From assembly GCF_900105355.1 (NCBI RefSeq), contig NZ_FNSC01000001.1:3410001-3474000 (forward strand): a DNA stretch of 64,000 nt, in the 5' to 3' direction. This stretch comes from Pseudomonas anguilliseptica (lineage in GTDB: Bacteria > Pseudomonadota > Gammaproteobacteria > Pseudomonadales > Pseudomonadaceae). The notes beneath the pieces were generated by a model, which worked only from the letters and a program-made list of their open reading frames with translations, made no database searches and was not told the DNA's origin. The position numbers and the translations under genes are program-made. Position 1 is the first letter of the stretch. Each line of letters opens with the position of its first letter. This document shows positions 40,464-50,188 of the stretch, piece by piece.

Positions 40464-42419
40464 TTACTCGCGCAGATCGATAGCCTCAGGCTCGCCCAGG
40501 TCGAACAGCTGTACCGGGTCGCGCGGCAGGATGCCGGGACGGTAGTTCTCGCGGATATCGCCAAGCACACGGATATCGCTGTATTTCTTCCCGGATAACG
40601 CCGCCATACCGGCCGCGTCGCGGATTACGGTCGGGCGCAGGAACACCATCAGGTTGCGTTTGACTCTGGTTTCCTTGGTCGAGCGGAACAGGCCACCGAT
40701 CAGGGGGATGTCACCCAGCAGCGGCACCTTGGAGTCGGCCTGGGTCACATCATCCTGAATCAGTCCGCCGAGCACGATGACCTGGCCGTTTTCGGCGAGG
40801 ATGGTGCTCTTGATCGAGCGCTTGTTGGTGATCAGGTCGACGGCATTCACGCCCTGGCTGGTGGGGGCGATGGAGGAAATTTCCTGCTCGATTTCCAGGC
40901 GAAGGCTGGCGCCATCGTTGATATGCGGGGTGACTTTCAGGGTCACGCCGATGTCCTGGCGCTCGATGGTGGTGAAGGGGTTATCGGCCCCCGAGGAGCT
41001 GGTGGTGAAGGAGCCGGTCTGGAAGGGCACGTTCTGCCCGACCAGGATTTCAGCCTTCTGGTGATCCAGGGTCAGCAGGCTCGGTGTGGACAGCAGATTG
41101 CTCTTGCTGTTGGCCGACAGTGCGGTAATCAGCACACCAAAACTGTCAGTGCCTAGGCCGATGATTGCGCCGTCCGGCAGGTTGGCCAGGGTGTTGTTAT
41201 CGCTGCCGCTGTCGTTGCCGCTGTCCTGAATGGCTTGCAAGACCCGTCCTACTGACAGCCCGGTGCCGCTGAAGTTGGTACCGCCCAGGCCGCCGGTGCT
41301 GCCACGGCCATCCACGGCCCACTGCACGCCGAGAGCGTCGGTGATGTCGCCGGACACTTCAACAATCGCCGCCTCGACCATCACCTGAGCGCGCGGTACA
41401 TCCAGCTGGCGCACGATGTCTTCCAGAGTCGCCACCACGTCAGGTTCGGCCAGCAGCACCAGGGCGTTGAGGCTTTCATCCGCGCGGATCAGGACGGTCT
41501 GTGGCTTGCCAGTGGTTTCGCCGCCGGCTTCCGGTTTGAGCTTTTCGGAAATTTCTCCGAGGGTTTCCGCCAGGCTCTTGGCATCGCCATGGCGCAGGCG
41601 GATCACTCGGGTATTGGCCGAGCGGCTGGTTGGGGTGTCCAGCGATTTTGCCAGGGCCACCAGTTTGGCCCGTGCTGCCGATGGGCCGAGCAGGATCAGG
41701 CGGTTGGTGCGGCCGTCGGCAATCACCTGGGTGCCAGACGCGCCTTTGGCTTGGCCGCGATCTACGGCATTGCGCAGTACTTCGGCGGTGTCCATGACCC
41801 AGGCATGCTGCAGGTTGAGCACGCTGTAGTCGTTCTGGCCTTTCTGGTCGAGCTGGCGTAGCAGGTCTTCGATACGTTCAATATTGGCCGTACGGTCGCT
41901 GATGATGATTGCGTTGGCGCTGCTGATCGCCGCCAGGTGGCCGTACTGCGGCACCAGCGGGCGGATCAGCGGAATTAGCTCGGTGGCCGAGCCGTGCTGC
42001 ACCTGGATCAGGCGGGTTTCCAGACGGTCTGGCGCGTTGCGCCCGGCATCCGCATCGGCCTTGGCCTCGGCGTTCGGCACGATGCGCGCCTGGTCACCCT
42101 GGGTAATGACGCTGAAACCGTGGGTGGCCATTACCGAGAGAAACAGCTGATACACCTCAGTCAGCGTCAGCGGGCTGTTGGACACTACGCTGACCTGGCC
42201 CTTGACCCGTGGATCGACGACAAACGTCTGCCCGCTGATCTGCGCCACCTGGTCGATAAACTCGCGAATATCGGCGCCCTTGAGGTTGATGGTCCAGCTT
42301 TCTTCCTGCTGGCTGGCACTCGGTGCGACGGCGGTAACGGCGGCGCTCAGTGGCAGCGGACTACAGGCGAGGCCAGCGGCCAGCAGGGCGAAGGTAAGGC
42401 GCGAGAGAGTCGGAGTCAT
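40464..42419 (-). CDS. xcpQ: type II secretion outer-membrane secretin GspD (XcpQ)
   Basis: A 651-residue secretin. The signal peptide (LTFALLAAGLACSPLPLSAA) is followed by N0–N3 periplasmic domains (SWTINLKGADIREFIDQVAQ, TRLIQVQHGSATELIPLIRP, RVIRLRHGDAKSLAETL) and the secretin barrel (FGVLITALSANSKSNLLSTPSLLT, then VPLLGDIPLIGGLFRST). The extreme C-terminus probably binds a pilotin. ATG 42419 begins the signal peptide; earlier codons overlap gspC. It forms the outer-membrane pore for folded exoproteins. Confidence 0.95.
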   Translation of the reverse strand: MTPTLSRLTFALLAAGLACSPLPLSAAVTAVAPSASQQEESWTINLKGADIREFIDQVAQISGQTFVVDPRVKGQVSVVSNSPLTLTEVYQLFLSVMATHGFSVITQGDQARIVPNAEAKADADAGRNAPDRLETRLIQVQHGSATELIPLIRPLVPQYGHLAAISSANAIIISDRTANIERIEDLLRQLDQKGQNDYSVLNLQHAWVMDTAEVLRNAVDRGQAKGASGTQVIADGRTNRLILLGPSAARAKLVALAKSLDTPTSRSANTRVIRLRHGDAKSLAETLGEISEKLKPEAGGETTGKPQTVLIRADESLNALVLLAEPDVVATLEDIVRQLDVPRAQVMVEAAIVEVSGDITDALGVQWAVDGRGSTGGLGGTNFSGTGLSVGRVLQAIQDSGNDSGSDNNTLANLPDGAIIGLGTDSFGVLITALSANSKSNLLSTPSLLTLDHQKAEILVGQNVPFQTGSFTTSSSGADNPFTTIERQDIGVTLKVTPHINDGASLRLEIEQEISSIAPTSQGVNAVDLITNKRSIKSTILAENGQVIVLGGLIQDDVTQADSKVPLLGDIPLIGGLFRSTKETRVKRNLMVFLRPTVIRDAAGMAALSGKKYSDIRVLGDIRENYRPGILPRDPVQLFDLGEPEAIDLRE

Positions 42420-42423
42420 CGTG

Positions 42424-43080
42424 TCAGTTTTCTTCCATGGGCTGTTCGGTGGGTTCTGCAGTCTCCGGCAGGCTGCCGGAGTCCTGCATCTGCTGGCGCA
42501 GGGCGTCCATACGCTCACGCAGTTGGCTCAGATCATCGGATTCCATTTCGCTGAGCTGCTCAAGCGGATCGGCCATAACCTCCTGGGTGTTGCTCTGCAG
42601 GCTGCCGGCGGTCGAACTGTTGAGTGGGAAACTGAGGCTTTCGCGGCGGCCATTGCGCAGCAGCTCGACGCGGTCTGCGGCCACCGAATGCAGGCGCACG
42701 CCGCTGCTGATTTCGTTGTTGACGCTGTAGCGCTGGGCCGTGCTGCCTTCGCTGAGGATGATTGCAGTGGAGCGTTGTGGATCGGCATGGACAAAGCTGC
42801 CGAGCAGGGTCAGGCGCAGGTTGGTGCTGGGCGCAGGGCCATCACTGGCGGCGCTGCTGGTGCCGAACAGTTGGCCAATCTCGGGGTTGACTACCGCCGC
42901 CGGCGCTTCGCTTGTGCTGTTGCTGCTGGCAGCTACGGGCGCGCGCAGCAAGCGTAGCCAGTCGGCGCTTTGCCAGGCCAGGCTGATGCTCATGGCAAGA
43001 ATCAGCGCGATGCCAACAAAGGAAGTGGCCTGGCGCTGTAGCCAGCGTTGGGGAACCTGAAGTTGCAAAGGGGGCGTCAC
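42424..43080 (-). CDS. xcpP: type II secretion inner-membrane protein GspC (XcpP)
   Basis: A 218-residue protein with one N-terminal span (SFVGIALILAMSISLAW) and a periplasmic homology region (INLRLTLLGSFVHADPQRSTAII-like segment, about 85–150). The C-terminal helical coiled coil replaces a PDZ domain (LEQLSEMESDDLSQLRERMD). It links the secretin to the inner-membrane platform. The start is GTG 43080; no ATG precedes the membrane span at a sensible place. gspD follows after 4 bp. Confidence 0.9.
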   Translation of the reverse strand: MTPPLQLQVPQRWLQRQATSFVGIALILAMSISLAWQSADWLRLLRAPVAASSNSTSEAPAAVVNPEIGQLFGTSSAASDGPAPSTNLRLTLLGSFVHADPQRSTAIILSEGSTAQRYSVNNEISSGVRLHSVAADRVELLRNGRRESLSFPLNSSTAGSLQSNTQEVMADPLEQLSEMESDDLSQLRERMDALRQQMQDSGSLPETAEPTEQPMEEN

Positions 43081-43130
43081 TCCGTAACTTATTATTATGT
43101 GGTGTGGTTCGCGCGCTGATCATAGACATT

Positions 43131-43146
43131 TGCCAAGCATTTGGCA
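43131..43146. promoter_or_regulatory. palindrome TGCCAAGCATTTGGCA in the divergent gsp promoter region
   Basis: Six-base arms around GCAT, in the 238-bp space between the oppositely oriented gspC and gspE genes. It lies 51 bp upstream of gspC and 173 bp upstream of gspE. It is a possible operator controlling one or both secretion operons. No regulator is identified. Confidence 0.45.
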
Positions 43147-43318
43147 GCCCCCGCTTAGGGTAGTGTGTAGACCAGTTCAATGTGCTAAAGATAGCGCGCT
43201 GTTTTTCGCTTTATTGCGGCTAACTTACAACAACTATGTTGCAAAACCCCAGCTTTTGAGCCCTCGCTTGATATTCTTGGGCTCATCATCAGCTTTCTGT
43301 GCTTAAGGCATATTACGG

Positions 43319-44806
43319 ATGAATGCGTTGCTTACAGAAGTGCCATCACGGCGTTTACCCTTCAGCTTTGCCAGGCGTCACGGTGTGGTTCTCGTAGTGG
43401 AGGGCGGTGTCCTTTGCCTGGCTTATCGTGTGGGTGTCGAACTGGTGGCACTGAGCGAGGCGCAGCGCTTTGTCGGTGCGCAGCTGCCCGTGCAGGTGCT
43501 GTCGGTGGAGGCCTTCGAGCAGGCCCTGGCCAAGGCTTATCAGCATGATTCGGCGTCCATGCAACTGGCGGAGGACATCGGCGGCAGTCTGGATCTGGCG
43601 GCGCTGGCCGAACAGGTGCCGGAAACCGAAGACCTGCTGGAGCAGGAAGACGACGCGCCGATTATTCGCCTGATTAACGCCATCCTCGGCGAGGCGATCA
43701 AGGAAAACGCCTCGGATATTCACCTGGAAACCTTCGAGAAACGTCTGGTCGTGCGCTTCCGGGTGGACGGCATTCTGCGTGAGGTGCTCGAACCCAAGCG
43801 CGAACTGGCCGCCTTGCTGGTGTCGCGGATCAAGGTCATGGCGCGCCTGGATATCGCCGAGAAGCGCATTCCCCAGGACGGACGGATTTCCCTCAAAGTC
43901 GGTGGCCGTGAGGTGGATGTGCGGGTCTCGACCCTGCCCTCGGCCAATGGCGAGCGGGTGGTGCTTCGCCTGCTCGACAAGCAGGCCGGGCGCCTCAATT
44001 TGCAGCACCTGGGCATGAGTGCGCGCGACCGCGACCTGATGGAGGCCACAGTTCGCAAGCCCCACGGCATTCTGCTGGTCACCGGACCTACCGGTTCGGG
44101 TAAGACCACCACCTTGTACGCCAGCCTGGTCAGCCTGAATGACCGCACGCGCAATATCCTCACCGTCGAAGACCCGATCGAGTATCACCTTGAGGGCATC
44201 GGCCAGACCCAGGTCAATTCCAAGGTCGATATGACCTTCGCCCGCGGCCTGCGCGCGATCCTGCGTCAGGACCCGGACGTGGTGATGGTTGGTGAGATTC
44301 GCGACAAGGAAACCGCCGAGATTGCCGTGCAGGCTTCGTTGACCGGTCACTTGGTGCTCTCGACCTTGCACACCAACAGTGCCATTGGTGCGATTACCCG
44401 TCTGGTGGACATGGGCATTGAGCCGTTCCTGCTGTCGTCATCCCTGCTTGGTGTGCTGGCCCAGCGCCTGGTGCGGGTGCTCTGTCCGCATTGCAAGGCG
44501 CCTTACCAGGCGGACGAGGCCGAGTGCACATTACTTGGTGTGCCGTTCACGCAGTCACCGACGCTGTTCCACGCTCGCGGCTGCGCCGAGTGCCATCAGC
44601 AGGGCTACCGCGGCCGCACCGGCATCTATGAGCTGGTGGTGTTCGACGACCATATGCGCACGCTGATTCACAACGCCGCCTCCGAACAGGACATGACCCG
44701 TCACGCCCGCACTCTCGGCCCGAGCATCCGTGAGGATGGTCGGCGCAAGGTGCTGGAAGGGGCGACCACGGTTGAGGAAGTATTGCGCGTGACTCGCGAA
44801 GAATGA
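43319..44806 (+). CDS. xcpR: type II secretion ATPase GspE (XcpR)
   Basis: A 495-residue cytoplasmic AAA-like ATPase that powers pseudopilus assembly. An N-terminal GspL-binding domain precedes the Asp box ([20 protein letters not shown]). Walker [11 protein letters not shown] lies near 258–267, and the Walker B/His boxes are [21 protein letters not shown] and STLHTNSA. A zinc motif CPHC (about 388) ... CAEC (about 421) lies in the C-terminal part. It is the first gene of the rightward operon. Confidence 0.96.
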   Translation: MNALLTEVPSRRLPFSFARRHGVVLVVEGGVLCLAYRVGVELVALSEAQRFVGAQLPVQVLSVEAFEQALAKAYQHDSASMQLAEDIGGSLDLAALAEQVPETEDLLEQEDDAPIIRLINAILGEAIKENASDIHLETFEKRLVVRFRVDGILREVLEPKRELAALLVSRIKVMARLDIAEKRIPQDGRISLKVGGREVDVRVSTLPSANGERVVLRLLDKQAGRLNLQHLGMSARDRDLMEATVRKPHGILLVTGPTGSGKTTTLYASLVSLNDRTRNILTVEDPIEYHLEGIGQTQVNSKVDMTFARGLRAILRQDPDVVMVGEIRDKETAEIAVQASLTGHLVLSTLHTNSAIGAITRLVDMGIEPFLLSSSLLGVLAQRLVRVLCPHCKAPYQADEAECTLLGVPFTQSPTLFHARGCAECHQQGYRGRTGIYELVVFDDHMRTLIHNAASEQDMTRHARTLGPSIREDGRRKVLEGATTVEEVLRVTREE

Positions 44807-44819
44807 GCGGGGAAGAATA

Positions 44820-46037
44820 ATGGCCGCGTTCGAATACCTCGCCCTCGACGGTAAAGGGCGTCAGCAAAAAGGCGTGCTGGAAGCCGATAGCGCGCGCCAG
44901 GTGCGGCAGATTCTGCGTGATCGGCAACTGGCGCCGCTGGATGTCAAAGCCACGCGCACCCGTGAAAGTGCAGGAGCAGGCTCGCACTTCAGTTTTGCTC
45001 GGGGCATTTCCGCCCGTGATCTGGCGCTGATCACCCGTCAATTGGCGACCCTGGTGCAGGCCGCGCTACCGATTGAGGAAGCCCTGCGCGCGGCGGCCGC
45101 CCAGGCCAGTTCGCCGCGCATTCAAAGCATGCTGCTGGCCGTACGCGCACGGGTGCTGGAAGGTCATGACCTGGCCAGCAGCCTGAAAGAATTCCCCTCG
45201 GCTTTCCCTGAGCTGTATCGCGCCACCGTGGCGGCGGGTGAGCATGCCGGCCACCTCGGCCCGGTGCTGGAGCAGTTGGCCGACTACACAGAGCAACGCC
45301 AGCAGTCGCGGCAGAAAATTCAGCTGGCGCTGCTTTATCCGCTGATTCTGATGTGCGCATCCCTGCTGATCGTCGGTTTCCTGCTCGGTTATGTGGTGCC
45401 AGATGTGGTGCGGGTGTTTGTTGACTCCGGGCAAACCCTGCCGGCGCTCACGCGCGGTCTGATTGCCCTGAGTGACTGGGTCAAAGGCTGGGGCTGGCTG
45501 GCGGTGGTTGTCGCCATTCTGGGCGTGTTCGCCCTGCGCTGGGCACTGCGTGATGATGCAGTCAAAGCGCGTTGGCATGGTTTTCTACTGCGTATCCCGC
45601 TGGTAGGACGCTTGATTCGCGCCACCGACTGCGCACGCTTCGCCTCAACCCTGGCGATTCTGACCCGCAGCGGCGTGCCGCTGGTGGAAGCACTCGGCAT
45701 CGGCGCGCAGGTGATCGCCAACCGGGTGATTCGCGCTGAGGTGGTGATTGCCGCACAAAAGGTGCGCGAGGGCGGCAGCCTGACCCGCGCCCTGGAGGCC
45801 AGCGGCCAATTCCCGCCGATGATGCTGCACATGATCGCCAGCGGCGAACGCTCGGGTGAGCTGGACCAGATGCTGTCGCGTACCGCGCGCAATCAGGAAA
45901 ACGATTTGGGTGCCCAGGTGGCGCTGCTGGTAGGGCTGTTCGAGCCCTTTATGCTGGTCTTTATGGGGGCGGTGGTGCTGGTAATTGTACTGGCCATTCT
46001 GCTGCCGATTCTGTCTCTCAATCAGTTGGTGGGGTAA
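44820..46037 (+). CDS. xcpS: type II secretion inner-membrane platform protein GspF (XcpS)
   Basis: A 405-residue protein with two GspF domains and three membrane spans (IQLALLYPLILMCASLLIVGFLL; GWLAVVVAILGVFALRW; FMLVFMGAVVLVIVLAILLPI). Family signatures are FEYLALDGKGRQQKGVLEA, ITRQLATLVQAALPIEEAL and FARTLAILTRSG-like text at the second repeat. It is the platform on which GspE acts. It starts 13 bp after gspE. Confidence 0.95.
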   Translation: MAAFEYLALDGKGRQQKGVLEADSARQVRQILRDRQLAPLDVKATRTRESAGAGSHFSFARGISARDLALITRQLATLVQAALPIEEALRAAAAQASSPRIQSMLLAVRARVLEGHDLASSLKEFPSAFPELYRATVAAGEHAGHLGPVLEQLADYTEQRQQSRQKIQLALLYPLILMCASLLIVGFLLGYVVPDVVRVFVDSGQTLPALTRGLIALSDWVKGWGWLAVVVAILGVFALRWALRDDAVKARWHGFLLRIPLVGRLIRATDCARFASTLAILTRSGVPLVEALGIGAQVIANRVIRAEVVIAAQKVREGGSLTRALEASGQFPPMMLHMIASGERSGELDQMLSRTARNQENDLGAQVALLVGLFEPFMLVFMGAVVLVIVLAILLPILSLNQLVG

Positions 46038-46041
46038 ATAA

Positions 46042-46467
46042 GTGAATAAGCGTCAAGCAGGTTTCACGCTGATCGAAATCATGGTGGTGGTGGTGATCCT
46101 CGGCATCCTCGCCGCATTGGTGGTGCCGCAGGTGATGAGCCGGCCCGATCAGGCCAAGGTCACCGTGGCCAAGGGCGATATCAAGGCTGTAGCGGCCGCG
46201 CTGGATATGTACAAGTTGGATAACCATGCCTACCCGAGTACCCAGCAGGGTTTGGAAGCGCTGGTGAAAAAGCCTTCCGGCAATCCGCAGCCGAAGAACT
46301 GGAACCGCGACGGTTATCTCAAGCGCCTACCGGTCGATCCGTGGGGCAACGTTTATCAATACCTGGCGCCGGGCACCAAGGGTGCCTTCGACCTGTACTC
46401 CCTGGGTGCCGACGGCAAGGAAGGCGGCAGCGATCAGGATACCGATATCGGTAACTGGGACCTCTGA
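46042..46467 (+). CDS. xcpT: major pseudopilin GspG (XcpT)
   Basis: A 141-residue prepilin. The leader MNKRQAG is cut before FTLIEIMVVVVILGILAAL (Glu at +5 of the mature protein). The C-terminal domain has the calcium-site region GSDQDTDIGNWDL typical of GspG. The start is GTG. It polymerises into the pseudopilus that pushes substrates through the secretin. It lies 4 bp after gspF. Confidence 0.96.
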   Translation: MNKRQAGFTLIEIMVVVVILGILAALVVPQVMSRPDQAKVTVAKGDIKAVAAALDMYKLDNHAYPSTQQGLEALVKKPSGNPQPKNWNRDGYLKRLPVDPWGNVYQYLAPGTKGAFDLYSLGADGKEGGSDQDTDIGNWDL

Positions 46468-46472
46468 TCCCC

Positions 46473-47015
46473 ATGCGCCAGCAACCGAGACAGGCTGGGG
46501 GCTTTACCCTGATCGAACTGCTGGTGGTGCTGGTGATTCTCGGCAGCCTGATCGGTATTGCAGTGCTCGGTGTGGGGATCGCCGGGCCTGGGCGCGAGTT
46601 GCATAACGAAGCCGAACGGCTGGCCGGATTGATTGGCGTGCTGGCCGAGGAAGCGGTGCTGGATAACCAGGAGTACGGCCTGTTGCTCAGTCGCGAGGCC
46701 TATCAGGTACTGCGTTACGATTCGGCGAAACAGAGCTGGCAGGCCTTGTCGGCCAAACCGCATAAGCTGCCGGGCTGGGCCGAGCTGAGTGTCGAACTGG
46801 AAGGGGCGGCGCTGGAGCTACCGCTGCCAGAGGGCGAAGAACCCAGCAAAGGCGCACTGACGCCGCAATTGTTGCTGCTGTCGAGCGGGGAAATCAGTCC
46901 GTTTCGTTTGCGTCTGGCCGAGCGCCGCGCCGATGGTTTGCGCCTGCAATTGGCAAGCGATGGTTTCCAATTGCCCAAGGTTGAGAGCGAACAGCCGGCG
47001 GGGCGCAAACGATGA
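46473..47015 (+). CDS. xcpU: minor pseudopilin GspH (XcpU)
   Basis: A 180-residue prepilin with leader MRQQPRQAGG before FTLIELLVVLVILGSLIGI. The globular part carries the GspH-type EAERLAGLIGVLAEEAVLDNQEYGL segment. It is one of the minor pilins and connects the pseudopilus tip to the GspG shaft. Confidence 0.93.
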   Translation: MRQQPRQAGGFTLIELLVVLVILGSLIGIAVLGVGIAGPGRELHNEAERLAGLIGVLAEEAVLDNQEYGLLLSREAYQVLRYDSAKQSWQALSAKPHKLPGWAELSVELEGAALELPLPEGEEPSKGALTPQLLLLSSGEISPFRLRLAERRADGLRLQLASDGFQLPKVESEQPAGRKR

Positions 47016-47401
47016 GGCGCACGGGCGGTTTTACCCTGCTTGAGGTGCTGGTTGCCCTGGCGATTTTCGCCCTGGTCGCCGCCAGCGTACTGACCGCCAC
47101 CGCGCGGAGCCTGCAAACTGCCTCGCGGTTGGAGGAAAAGACCCTGGCCATGTGGATCGCCGACAATCAGCTGGCGGAGTTGCAGTTGTCGAAGGCCCCG
47201 GTCGCCGATGGCCGTGACCAGGGTGAGGTGACTTTCGCCGGGCGGCGCTGGCAGTGGCAAAGCGAGGTGCTGGCTACCAGCGAGGCGGATATGCGCCGCG
47301 TCACCCTATGGGTCGCGCCCGCAGAGCAGGGGCGTTTGGGCGGTGATGTACGTGAGCGCGCAGTGGTCAGCCTGACTGGTTTTCTCGGGGTGCTGCCATG
47401 A
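47012..47401 (+). CDS. xcpV: minor pseudopilin GspI (XcpV)
   Basis: A 129-residue prepilin with leader MRRTGG before FTLLEVLVALAIFALVAASVL, followed by the WIADNQLAELQL segment diagnostic of GspI. It nucleates the tip complex with GspJ and GspK. It overlaps both neighbours by 4 bp. Confidence 0.94.
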   Translation: MRRTGGFTLLEVLVALAIFALVAASVLTATARSLQTASRLEEKTLAMWIADNQLAELQLSKAPVADGRDQGEVTFAGRRWQWQSEVLATSEADMRRVTLWVAPAEQGRLGGDVRERAVVSLTGFLGVLP

Positions 47402-48093
47402 GGGCGGCGCGCGGCTTTACCCTGCTCGAGTTGCTGATTGCTATCGCGATCTTTGCCCTGCTGGGGCTGGGCACCTACCGCATGCTCGACAGCGTGCTGC
47501 AAACCGACAAGGTCACCCGTGCCCATGAGCTGCAGCAGCGTGAGCTGGTGCGCGCCATGGCCGCATTCGAACGCGATGTGTTGCAGGTGCAGGGCAGGCC
47601 CATGCGTGATCCCTTCGGCGATCCACGCGCTGCTTTGCTCGGAGAGGACCTGGATAGCCCAACTCTGGAACTGACCCGCAGCGGCTGGCGCAATCCGCTG
47701 GGGCAACCGCGCTCCGGCCTGCAGCGGGTGCGCTGGCAACTCAGTGGCGAGCAGTGGCAGCGCCACTACTGGACGGTGCTGGATCAGGCGCAGGACAGTC
47801 AGCCGCAAGTGCAGCAAGCGCTGGATGGGGTGACCCGACTGCAATTGCGCTATCTGGATCAGGAGGGCAGCTGGCAGACCAGTTGGCCGCCGCAGAGCAA
47901 CAACCCGGACGATGCACTCAAGCTGTTGCCGCAGGCCGTTGAGCTGGTGCTGGAGCATCGCCGTTATGGCGAGTTGCGCCGTGTGCTGCGCCTGCCCGAA
48001 GGCTTGCCGGAGCGACTTAAACAAGCACCCGAGCCGAGCCCTGACGACCCCGCCGAGCCTGGTGGTGATATTCCTGAGGAGCCGCGCAGATGA
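47398..48093 (+). CDS. xcpW: minor pseudopilin GspJ (XcpW)
   Basis: A 231-residue prepilin with leader MRAARG before FTLLELLIAIAIFALLGLGTYRM. It has the GspJ-specific AFERDVLQVQGRPMRDPFGD region and a Pro/Glu-rich C-terminal tail (EPSPDDPAEPGGDIPEE). Part of the pseudopilus tip. Confidence 0.93.
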   Translation: MRAARGFTLLELLIAIAIFALLGLGTYRMLDSVLQTDKVTRAHELQQRELVRAMAAFERDVLQVQGRPMRDPFGDPRAALLGEDLDSPTLELTRSGWRNPLGQPRSGLQRVRWQLSGEQWQRHYWTVLDQAQDSQPQVQQALDGVTRLQLRYLDQEGSWQTSWPPQSNNPDDALKLLPQAVELVLEHRRYGELRRVLRLPEGLPERLKQAPEPSPDDPAEPGGDIPEEPRR

Positions 48094-49055
48094 GTCGGCA
48101 GCGTGGCATGGCGCTGATCACCGTCTTACTGGTGGTGGCGGTGGTGACGGTGGTCAGTGCCGGGATTATTGCCCGCCAGCAGCTGTCGATCCGCAGCAGC
48201 GCCAATCAGCTGCATGTACGCCAAGCCTGGCATTACGCCCTGGGTGGCGAGACCCTGGCCAAGGCCATTCTGCAGCGCGACCTGCGCGAAGGTGATCCGC
48301 GTGCCCCGGTGGATCATCCGGGTGAGGCCTGGGCCAAAGCCCGTGCGCCTTTTGCCCTGGATGAGGGCGGCGCCTTGCGTGTGCAGATCACCGATCTGAC
48401 AGGGCGTTTCAACCTCAACAGCCTGCTGCGTCAGGGCCAGCCCAATGAGGCCGCCGTGGCGCAATTCCGCCGTCTGCTGCTGGGGCTGCAGATCGAAGCG
48501 CCTTACGCCGAGCGCCTGCTCGACTGGTTGGATGCCGATGATCAGCCCAGCGGCGGTTACGGCGCGGAAGACAATCAATACCTGCTGGCGCAGCCGCCTT
48601 ATCGCGCGGGCAACCGGGAGTTGAAGGATGTCTCCGAGCTGTGCCTGTTGCTGGAAATGACCGAGGCGGATTACCAGCGCCTGTCGCCCTATATCAGCGC
48701 CTTGCCGGCGGATGCCACGCTTAACGTCAATACTGCCAGCGCGCGGGTGTTGGCCAGCGTGGCTGAAGGGCTGCCCCTGAGTACCGCCCAGGGTCTGGTC
48801 GCCGCGCGGGGCAGTGAGGGCTATCGTGACTTACCGAGCTTTACCGCGCAGCTCAGCGGCTTGCAGGTGCAAAGCCAGGGCCTGGCGGTCGGCAGTCAGT
48901 ATTTTCAGGTGCTCAGCGAAGTCACAGTGGGTGAGCGCCGTCAGGTTTTACGCAGCACCTTGCAGCGCGCCAGTGATGGTCAGCTGTATGTTCTAGCCCG
49001 TGATTTGGGGCAGGGCGGTATGCCGCCGACGCCCGTTGAGGAAGTCGAACCATGA
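48090..49055 (+). CDS. xcpX: minor pseudopilin GspK (XcpX)
   Basis: A 321-residue large minor pilin with leader MSRQRG before MALITVLLVVAVVTVV. As usual for GspK it lacks the Glu at +5, and it carries a big inserted alpha-domain (FNLNSLLRQGQPNEAAVAQF, then LLDWLDADDQPSGGYGAEDNQY). It caps the pseudopilus. Confidence 0.94.
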   Translation: MSRQRGMALITVLLVVAVVTVVSAGIIARQQLSIRSSANQLHVRQAWHYALGGETLAKAILQRDLREGDPRAPVDHPGEAWAKARAPFALDEGGALRVQITDLTGRFNLNSLLRQGQPNEAAVAQFRRLLLGLQIEAPYAERLLDWLDADDQPSGGYGAEDNQYLLAQPPYRAGNRELKDVSELCLLLEMTEADYQRLSPYISALPADATLNVNTASARVLASVAEGLPLSTAQGLVAARGSEGYRDLPSFTAQLSGLQVQSQGLAVGSQYFQVLSEVTVGERRQVLRSTLQRASDGQLYVLARDLGQGGMPPTPVEEVEP

Positions 49056-50188
49056 GTCAGACCTATGTATTTCTGCCACCCGCCGCCTGTACCGGCGCGC
49101 AGGCGGATCTACCCGTACAGTGGGTGGCCGACGGGGTAAGCGAAACCCTGGCGTTCGGCGAGGCGCAGACGCAGCTTGGTGCCAGCTGGACCCTGGTCCT
49201 GCCCGTTGAGGCGGTAACCTCCTGCGCGGTCAATCTGCCTACGCGCAAGGCCCGCTGGTTGCGCCAGGCGCTGCCGTTTGCGGTGGAAGAGCTGCTCGCC
49301 GAAGAGGTCGAGCTGATGCACCTGGCGTTGGGAGAGCAATTGGCCGATGGTCGTCATCGTGTGTTTGCCGTGCGCCGCAGCTGGCTGGCCGGCTGGCTGG
49401 CGCTGTGCGCTACAGCGCCGCAGGCGATTGTGGTGGATGCCGATCTGCTGCCAGGGCAGGGCACTGCGCTCTTGCCGCTGCACGGCCGCTGGTTGCTGGG
49501 CGGCGAGAATGTCACACGGATGGCACTGCAAGCGCAGGATTGGCCGCAGCTGAGCCCCTTGTGTGTGCAGCCGCAGGTTGCCTGGAGTGACCCGCAGCAC
49601 CCGGCGCCGCAACCGGTGGATGAAAGCACGGAGGTGGCCGATCCCTATGTCTGGCTGGCCCAGCAACCGCTGCGCAACAACCTGGCTCAGGGCGAGTTCG
49701 CCGTGCAAAGCAGTAGCGGCCAGTGGCAGCGCTGGCGGCCATTGTTGGGGCTGGTCGGCATGTGGCTGGTGTTGCAGTGGGGCTTCAATCTAGCGCAGGG
49801 CTGGCACCTGCAGCGTCAGGCCGATGAATATGCCGCCGCCAGCGCAGCGTTGTACAAGGAGCTGTTCCCGCAAGACAGCAAGCTGGTCAACCTGCGTGCG
49901 CAGTTCGATCAGCATCTGCAGGCTGGGGCAGGCAGCGGACAAACCCGCTTGCTCGGCTTGCTTGCTCAGGTCAGCGGCGCGCTGGCTGCCGAGGGCGGGC
50001 AGGTGCAGATCAGTCAGGTGGATTTCAGTGAAGTACGTGGCGATCTGGCCATGCAGGTACAGGCTGCCGGCTTTGCCGAACTGGAGCGTCTGCGTGAGCG
50101 CTTGCAGGAAAATGGCCTGGCGGTGCAACTGGGCTCGGCCAGTCGGGAAGAGGCAGGCGTCAGCGCGCGTGTGGTGATCGGAGGATGA
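49052..50188 (+). CDS. xcpY: type II secretion inner-membrane protein GspL (XcpY)
   Basis: A 378-residue protein. The cytoplasmic actin-like domain (residues about 1–230) includes RKARWLRQALPFAVEELLAEEVE, which recruits GspE. One membrane span (LLGLVGMWLVLQWGFNLA) is followed by a periplasmic ferredoxin-like domain with coiled-coil linker. It overlaps both neighbours by 4 bp. Confidence 0.93.
   Translation: MSQTYVFLPPAACTGAQADLPVQWVADGVSETLAFGEAQTQLGASWTLVLPVEAVTSCAVNLPTRKARWLRQALPFAVEELLAEEVELMHLALGEQLADGRHRVFAVRRSWLAGWLALCATAPQAIVVDADLLPGQGTALLPLHGRWLLGGENVTRMALQAQDWPQLSPLCVQPQVAWSDPQHPAPQPVDESTEVADPYVWLAQQPLRNNLAQGEFAVQSSSGQWQRWRPLLGLVGMWLVLQWGFNLAQGWHLQRQADEYAAASAALYKELFPQDSKLVNLRAQFDQHLQAGAGSGQTRLLGLLAQVSGALAAEGGQVQISQVDFSEVRGDLAMQVQAAGFAELERLRERLQENGLAVQLGSASREEAGVSARVVIGG

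Noticed and set aside
46157..46175. GGTCACCGTGGCC-like sequence in gspG and again in nadK (about 59658)
   Set aside because: Only half of the GGTCACGGTGACC palindrome; both encode Val-Thr-Val-Ala in conserved protein positions, so coding explains them.
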